From NCBI GenBank assembly GCA_944380065.1, contig CALWGM010000027.1, forward strand, positions 1-44,464: a stretch of 44,464 bases of DNA. Reading direction: 5' to 3'. Below the pieces are notes generated by a model. It was not told the origin of the DNA. It did not search any database and saw only the letters and a list, made by a program, of their open reading frames with translations. Made by a program: the position numbers and the translations under genes. Below, one piece after another: positions 39,873 to 44,464 of the stretch (the stretch's first letter is position 1; the number at the start of each line of letters is the position of its first letter). The DNA comes from an uncultured Lachnospiraceae bacterium (GTDB lineage: Bacteria; Bacillota; Clostridia; Lachnospirales; Lachnospiraceae).

Positions 39873-41669
39873 TTACTCTCCCTGCTCCGGCAGATCGATG
39901 GCCAGCCCCAGCTCCTTCAGCTGCTTTTCGTCCACCATGCCGGGCGCCTCGCACATCAGGTCCGAAGCATCCTTCACCTTCGGGAAGGCGATCACATCAC
40001 GGATGGAGTCCGCCTGCACCATATGCATCACCATCCGGTCAAGGCCGTAAGCCAGCCCTGCGTGAGGCGGTACGCCGTAACGGAAGGCGTTCAGCAGGAA
40101 TCCGAACTGATCCCACGCCTGCTCCTGGGTAAAGCCCAGCACCTCAAACATCTTCTCCTGGATATCATTCTGGTGGATACGGACAGAACCTCCGCCCAGC
40201 TCCGTGCCGTTCAACACGATATCGTACGCCTTTGCCCGCACAGCGCCCGGGTCAGAATCAATCTTGTCCCAGTCCTCCTCCATGGGCATGGTAAACGGAT
40301 GGTGCATGGCTTTATAGCGGTTCTCCTCATCCGACCACTCTAACAGCGGGAACTCCGTTACCCACAGGAAGTTGTACTGGTTGGGATCTAAAAGATCCAT
40401 TTCTTTTGCCATATGCAGGCGCAGCGCACCCAGCACATCCCAGACTACTTTATTTTTATCTGCCGCGAACAGCAGTAAATCTCCGGCCTTTCCGCCCATG
40501 GCGCCGATCAGCTCCTGCAGCCCTTCTTCCGTAAAGAACTTGGAGAAGGAGGACTTCACCGTGCCGTCTGCCTTCAGCTGGATATAAGCCAGCCCCTTCG
40601 CGCCGTAGGTCTTTGCCAGATCCACTAACTTGTCGATCTGCTTTCTTCCCATATCGCCCTTCCCGGGCACACAGATACCGCGGACACTGCCGCCGTTTTC
40701 CAGAGCAGTCGTAAACACTCCGAACTCACAGCCCTTGACCACCTGGGACACATCCTGCAGTTCCATGCCGAAACGGGTATCCGGCTTGTCAGAGCCGAAC
40801 CGGTCCATGGCCTCCTGCCAGGGCATTCTCTGAAGCGGGATCTGCACATCCACGCCGATGGCCTCTTTGAACACATACTGAAGCAGGCGCTCGTTCACAT
40901 CCAGCACGTCGTCCACATCCACAAAAGACAGCTCCATGTCCGCCTGGGTAAACTCCGGCTGGCGGTCGGCACGCAGATCCTCGTCACGGAAGCATTTTGT
41001 GATCTGGAAATAACGGTCGTAGCCAGAGCACATCAGAAGCTGCTTGAACAGCTGCGGCGACTGGGGCAGCGCGTAAAAACTGCCCGGATGCACACGGCTG
41101 GGCACCAGATAATCCCGGGCTCCCTCCGGCGTAGATTTGGTCAGCACCGGCGTCTCGATCTCAACAAATCCCTCTTTCGCCATGAATTCACGCATCAGAT
41201 ACGCCACCTTGCTGCGGAGCATCAGGTTCCGCTGGATATCCGGCCTGCGCAGATCCAGATAACGGTATTTGAGACGAATCTCGTCCTTGGTCTGGGAATT
41301 CTCCTCGATGGGGAACGGCGGCGTCTCGGACTCTGAGAGGATCCGCAGGCTCCTGGCGATCACCTCGATGTCGCCGGTCTTCAGGTTTTCGTTCACTGCG
41401 GCGGAACGTTTCTGGATGATTCCCTCTACAGCGATCACATACTCGCTTCTTAAAGTACCCGCTTTCGCAAATCCTTCCGCTCCCACCTGCGGCTCGTCAA
41501 ACACGATCTGCAAAAGACCGCTTCTGTCCCTCAAATCTATAAAAATCAGGCTTCCCAGATTTCTTCTTCTCTGCACCCAGCCCATAACGGTGACCTGCTC
41601 GCCGATATTGGCGCCGGAAACCTCTGTACATCTGTGGGAGCGCTTCAGCCCCCGCATCGACTCTGCCAT
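39873..41669 (-). CDS. aspS: Aspartyl-tRNA synthetase
   Basis: The 598-residue class II synthetase has the N-terminal OB-fold anticodon domain (VTVMGWVQRRRNLGSLIFIDLRD), motif 2 FRDEDLRADRQPEFTQ, the bacterial GAD insertion in the middle, and motif 3 AYGLDRMVM near the C-terminus. The length is that of bacterial-type AspRS. It charges tRNA-Asp in the cytoplasm. GGAGG precedes the ATG by about 9 nt, and the gene follows hisS by 27 nt in the same operon. Whether it also charges tRNA-Asn cannot be judged by eye. Confidence 0.97.
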   Translation of the reverse strand: MAESMRGLKRSHRCTEVSGANIGEQVTVMGWVQRRRNLGSLIFIDLRDRSGLLQIVFDEPQVGAEGFAKAGTLRSEYVIAVEGIIQKRSAAVNENLKTGDIEVIARSLRILSESETPPFPIEENSQTKDEIRLKYRYLDLRRPDIQRNLMLRSKVAYLMREFMAKEGFVEIETPVLTKSTPEGARDYLVPSRVHPGSFYALPQSPQLFKQLLMCSGYDRYFQITKCFRDEDLRADRQPEFTQADMELSFVDVDDVLDVNERLLQYVFKEAIGVDVQIPLQRMPWQEAMDRFGSDKPDTRFGMELQDVSQVVKGCEFGVFTTALENGGSVRGICVPGKGDMGRKQIDKLVDLAKTYGAKGLAYIQLKADGTVKSSFSKFFTEEGLQELIGAMGGKAGDLLLFAADKNKVVWDVLGALRLHMAKEMDLLDPNQYNFLWVTEFPLLEWSDEENRYKAMHHPFTMPMEEDWDKIDSDPGAVRAKAYDIVLNGTELGGGSVRIHQNDIQEKMFEVLGFTQEQAWDQFGFLLNAFRYGVPPHAGLAYGLDRMVMHMVQADSIRDVIAFPKVKDASDLMCEAPGMVDEKQLKELGLAIDLPEQGE

Positions 41670-41696
41670 GTTCTCTTCCTCCTGCTGCTGTCTTTT

Positions 41697-42947
41697 CTAA
41701 TTTTTATAAAAATCTACAAATTCCTCATAGCCTTCTTTTGCAAGCTGCTCTTTCTGGAATTTCTTATTCTTATTCATGCGCACCACCAGCACCTGCTGCC
41801 CCCGGGTTCTGGCCTCCTGCGCCTGCCGGATCACCTCTGCCAGACGCCCGCCGGGAAAGCCTTTCTCGATCAGATATGCCACCTTCTTCGGCTGGTCGGG
41901 CACCTGGAAGCCATTCTCCATCAGAAGGAGGATGATCCGCTCAAAACCAATGGAAAATCCACAGGCCGGCACATCTTTTCCGGTAAAGTTCCCCACCATC
42001 CTGTCATAACGCCCACCGCCTCCGCAGCTGCCGCCGAACTCAGGGATCGCGATCTCAAAGATCGTCCCGGTATAGTAGGACATGCCCCGCACCAGGGTAG
42101 GATCAAAAACAAGCTCAAACTTCGCTGTCTTCGCCGCGTTGACTGCCTGGGCGATCTCCTGCATGTTGGTTACCACATCCGCCTCCAAATAATCGCCGAG
42201 GGTTTCTGCCAGGTATGCCACGCCGTCCTCAGCCTGCTCCACGCCGGTAAACAGCGCCAGATATTTCTCAATGGACTCCTTCGCGTAGCCTTCTTTGGCC
42301 AGCTCTTCCGCCACGCCGTCCAGCCCGATCTTGTCCATTTTATCCAGGATGATAAATACCGTGTCGTAGTCCTCCTCCGGAAAGCCGCTGTAGGCCGCCA
42401 TGGCTTTCAGGATCCGCCGCTCGTTGATGCGGATCTCAAAATTCCGGAACCCAATCCGGTCCAGCGTGGTGGTAGTAGCCAGGATCAGCTCGATCTCTGC
42501 CAGGTTGGAGGGCTCTCCCAAAATATCAATGTCGCACTGCATGAACTGGCGGTAACGCCCTCTCTGGGGACGGTCTGCCCGCCACACATTTCCCATCTGC
42601 AGCGCCTTGAACGGGGACGGCAGATCATTGGCATGGTTCGCGTAATACCGGCACAGCGGCACCGTCAGGTCATAGCGCATGCCGAAATCCACCAGATCCG
42701 CCTCGCTCTGTGCGCTCTCTAATTTCAGCTTCTCACCCCGTTTTAATACCTTGAAAATCAGTTTCTCGTTTTCACCGCCCTGTTTGTTGCTCAGGTTCGC
42801 GATGTCCTCCATACAGGGGGTCTCGATCTGGGTAAAACCGAAGGCGCGGTACGTATCTCTGATCACGCCCTGTACATAATCCCGGATCCGCATCTCATCC
42901 GGCATAATATCCTTCATTCCGTTGACCGGTTTCTTCTTTAAAGCCAC
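41697..42947 (-). CDS. hisS: Histidyl-tRNA synthetase
   Basis: The 416-residue class II synthetase has motif 1 around GFTQIETPCMED, motif 2 VWRADRPQRGRYRQFMQCDID, the histidine motif LVRGMSYYTGTIFE, and motif 3 ACGFSIGFERI, followed by the C-terminal anticodon-binding domain. The start is a GTG at 42947 (protein begins MALKKKPVNGMKDIMPDEM) preceded by GGAGG at 7 nt. The frame runs back to 43001 inside hemZ without a site. It lies about 20 nt after the hemZ stop and is followed closely by aspS, the usual tandem of synthetase genes in Firmicutes. Confidence 0.96.
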   Translation of the reverse strand: MALKKKPVNGMKDIMPDEMRIRDYVQGVIRDTYRAFGFTQIETPCMEDIANLSNKQGGENEKLIFKVLKRGEKLKLESAQSEADLVDFGMRYDLTVPLCRYYANHANDLPSPFKALQMGNVWRADRPQRGRYRQFMQCDIDILGEPSNLAEIELILATTTTLDRIGFRNFEIRINERRILKAMAAYSGFPEEDYDTVFIILDKMDKIGLDGVAEELAKEGYAKESIEKYLALFTGVEQAEDGVAYLAETLGDYLEADVVTNMQEIAQAVNAAKTAKFELVFDPTLVRGMSYYTGTIFEIAIPEFGGSCGGGGRYDRMVGNFTGKDVPACGFSIGFERIILLLMENGFQVPDQPKKVAYLIEKGFPGGRLAEVIRQAQEARTRGQQVLVVRMNKNKKFQKEQLAKEGYEEFVDFYKN

Positions 42948-42966
42948 TGTGTATCCTCCGTTTCTT

Positions 42967-44464
42967 TCAATGCAGGGTCTTTGCCGCCCCGCTGCGCTCA
43001 CACTTTTCCAGCAGGTTTGCCTTCCGTTCGATCATCTCGTCCACACGTTCCAGGTAATTGAGAATATCCTTCACATTCCCCACCCGCTCAATATGCTGGC
43101 CCTGATCGGTAACCACCTTGGTGGTGGCGCCTGCGCCAAGAGCCATTATAGTCTGTTTTTCTTCCATAATCAAGATATTATAGATACCTGCTTTGCCCTT
43201 CGCCGCATAACCCACGTTTTCAAAATTGCCCGCCATATTTTTCTGGCGGTACAGGTAATAGGGCTCCAGCCCCATCTGTCTGCAGTAATCTGCCGTCAGC
43301 CGGATGATCTCCCAGGTATTCTCCATATGGAGATGCCCGTATTCCTCCCAGTTCATTTTCAGCCTGGCCGCGCGTTTGACTGCCAGGGAATGGATGGTCA
43401 CATTATCCGGCGCCAGCGCCTTCAGCTCCTCCATGGTGCGGCGCACATCGTCGATCGTTTCCTCCGGCAGCCCCACAATCAGATCCATGTTGATATTGTC
43501 AAAGCCCATCTCACGGGCCAGGGCAAAACTCTCGCGGGTCTGCTCCACCGTATGGTTCCGGCCGATGATCCGCAGGGTCTCCTCCTTCATGGTCTGAGGG
43601 TTAATGGAAATCCGGGAAATATTGTGATTCCGGAGCACCTGCAGTTTCTCCCTGGTGATGCTGTCCGGCCTTCCCGCCTCCACAGTAAACTCTAACAGAT
43701 GGTTCTTCGGATGGACCTCCCCGCTGAAAGCCTCGTCGAACCCCCGGCTGACCATTCCATCCTCTGCTTCCAAAAGCCCGCCGTAGACAATATGCTTTCT
43801 CTCATCAAACAGATGGAAGCTCTCCCCCACCTGACAGATCAGCCGCTCCAGCTGCTGCGGCTCTAAGGAGGTGGGCGTACCGCCGCCGATATAGACCGCG
43901 TTCAGATATTTGTCCCGGCACAGTTCTGCCGTCGCCCGGATTTCCCGGCACAGGGCGTCCAGGTACTCATCCACCCGCGCTTTCCATTTCTCAACAGGAT
44001 AGGAAGCAAAAGAACAGTACAGGCAGGTGCTGGGGCAGAACGGGATCCCGATATACAGGCTGTAACCATCCTCATAATCAATCCGTGACAGCAGCTTCAG
44101 CTCCCGTTTTGCCACATCGATACTCAATTCAATTTTTTCGTCCGACGCGAAATAGCTTTCCTTCATATGCGCCCGGATCTCATCCTCCGGACGGCCTTCC
44201 TCCAGCATGGTCATGGGGATTTTTGTCGGCCGGATCCCGGTCAGCGTCCCCCAGGGCAGAGTCTGGCCGGTAAACTCGGAAAGCAGCTGGTACAGCCTGC
44301 GCTTCAGCCGGTCCTTCGTCTCCCGGCGGTCAGCCGGATCTACGTCCACCCGGCCGCGCAGGAGCACGTCGGCGTCCGCCGCCTCCCACTGACTCCCCTT
44401 ATAAAATGTAAATAAGATCTCAGATTCCCCGTAGCAGACAGTCAGATGGAACAGGCTGTCGGGA
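42967..44464 (-). CDS. hemZ: Coproporphyrinogen dehydrogenase HemZ-like radical SAM protein (5' truncated)
   Basis: The frame is open to the window edge, so the first codons are missing. About 498 residues are visible, nearly the full length of HemZ (about 500). The radical SAM cluster motif is CPSTCLYC (Cys-x3-Cys-x2-Cys) followed by SFASYP. The glycine-rich VYIGGGTPTSLEPQQL and SINPQTMKEETLRIIGRNH are typical of the HemN/HemZ group. HemZ proteins are linked to oxygen-independent coproporphyrinogen III oxidation, but many anaerobes that carry them make no haem, so the true substrate is uncertain. It is the first visible gene of the hemZ-hisS-aspS operon. Confidence 0.9.
   Translation of the reverse strand, partial: PDSLFHLTVCYGESEILFTFYKGSQWEAADADVLLRGRVDVDPADRRETKDRLKRRLYQLLSEFTGQTLPWGTLTGIRPTKIPMTMLEEGRPEDEIRAHMKESYFASDEKIELSIDVAKRELKLLSRIDYEDGYSLYIGIPFCPSTCLYCSFASYPVEKWKARVDEYLDALCREIRATAELCRDKYLNAVYIGGGTPTSLEPQQLERLICQVGESFHLFDERKHIVYGGLLEAEDGMVSRGFDEAFSGEVHPKNHLLEFTVEAGRPDSITREKLQVLRNHNISRISINPQTMKEETLRIIGRNHTVEQTRESFALAREMGFDNINMDLIVGLPEETIDDVRRTMEELKALAPDNVTIHSLAVKRAARLKMNWEEYGHLHMENTWEIIRLTADYCRQMGLEPYYLYRQKNMAGNFENVGYAAKGKAGIYNILIMEEKQTIMALGAGATTKVVTDQGQHIERVGNVKDILNYLERVDEMIERKANLLEKCERSGAAKTLH

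Noticed and set aside
1-44464. tRNA, rRNA, riboswitch, T-box, phage or insertion-sequence features
   Set aside because: Reading the intergenic stretches on both strands, I found no cloverleaf, T-box core, transposase gene or integrase. A covariance-model search would be needed to exclude small RNAs.

Overview
The window looks like chromosomal DNA of a spore-forming anaerobe of the class Clostridia, most likely a gut Lachnospiraceae. The evidence is the moderately GC-rich coding sequence, strong AGGAGG-type ribosome binding sites, TTG and GTG starts, a cotJ spore-coat locus, a hemZ-hisS-aspS cluster, a galacto-N-biose/lacto-N-biose phosphorylase, a two-subunit CoA-transferase and a 2-hydroxyacyl-CoA dehydratase-type activase. 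All names rest on motif recognition by eye. No database search was possible.

Layout. 1-0.5 kb: C-terminal end of an Rpn/PD-(D/E)XK nuclease-family protein with an octapeptide repeat tail. 0.8-2.0 kb (minus): cotJ locus with CotJA and CotJB fused, followed by CotJC. 2.1-7.5 kb (minus): XRE-cupin regulator and a spermidine/putrescine ABC transporter potABCD under a near-consensus promoter. 7.6-9.6 kb (minus): aldolase-domain protein and LarE sulfurtransferase. 9.7-11.4 kb (minus): tandem PPK2 polyphosphate:AMP phosphotransferase. 11.5-13.4 kb (plus): a small ORF, a PdaB-like polysaccharide deacetylase and an SGNH hydrolase. 13.4-17.5 kb (minus): membrane GT2 glycosyltransferase, OxlT-like MFS carrier and LysR regulator. 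17.6-20 kb (minus): FeoA-FeoB fusion. 20.1-22.7 kb (minus): HPr-like protein and GH112 phosphorylase. 22.8-24.1 kb (minus): MATE exporter.

24.3-30.7 kb (plus) is the most unusual part. A fatty acyl-AMP ligase/carrier/thioester reductase megaenzyme is followed, with tight spacing, by two 2-hydroxyacyl-CoA dehydratase-like proteins and their ATP-dependent activase. The first enzyme should turn a fatty acid into a carrier-bound thioester and then a fatty aldehyde or alcohol. The other three resemble a low-potential radical reductase/dehydratase and its activator, and also the separated pieces of the large fused activase-type proteins that include the anaerobic plasmalogen enzyme PlsA. An oxygen-sensitive lipid pathway (ether lipid or plasmalogen, or another modified acyl product) is the best guess, but it is inference.

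30.8-31.5 kb (minus): lysine/alanine-rich DUF6465-type protein. 31.7-33.2 kb (plus): CoA-transferase subunits A and B. 33.3-37.4 kb (plus): ZIP metal transporter, then a GntR/YtrA-type regulator, a DUF5808 membrane protein and an Eis-like GNAT protein in an overlapping operon whose promoter carries a four-half-site dyad. 37.6-39.8 kb: a small XRE regulator (plus), an EamA transporter and an FNT formate/nitrite channel (both minus). 39.9-44.5 kb (minus): aspS, hisS and hemZ, the last cut by the window edge.

I saw no tRNA, rRNA, CRISPR array, insertion sequence or prophage.
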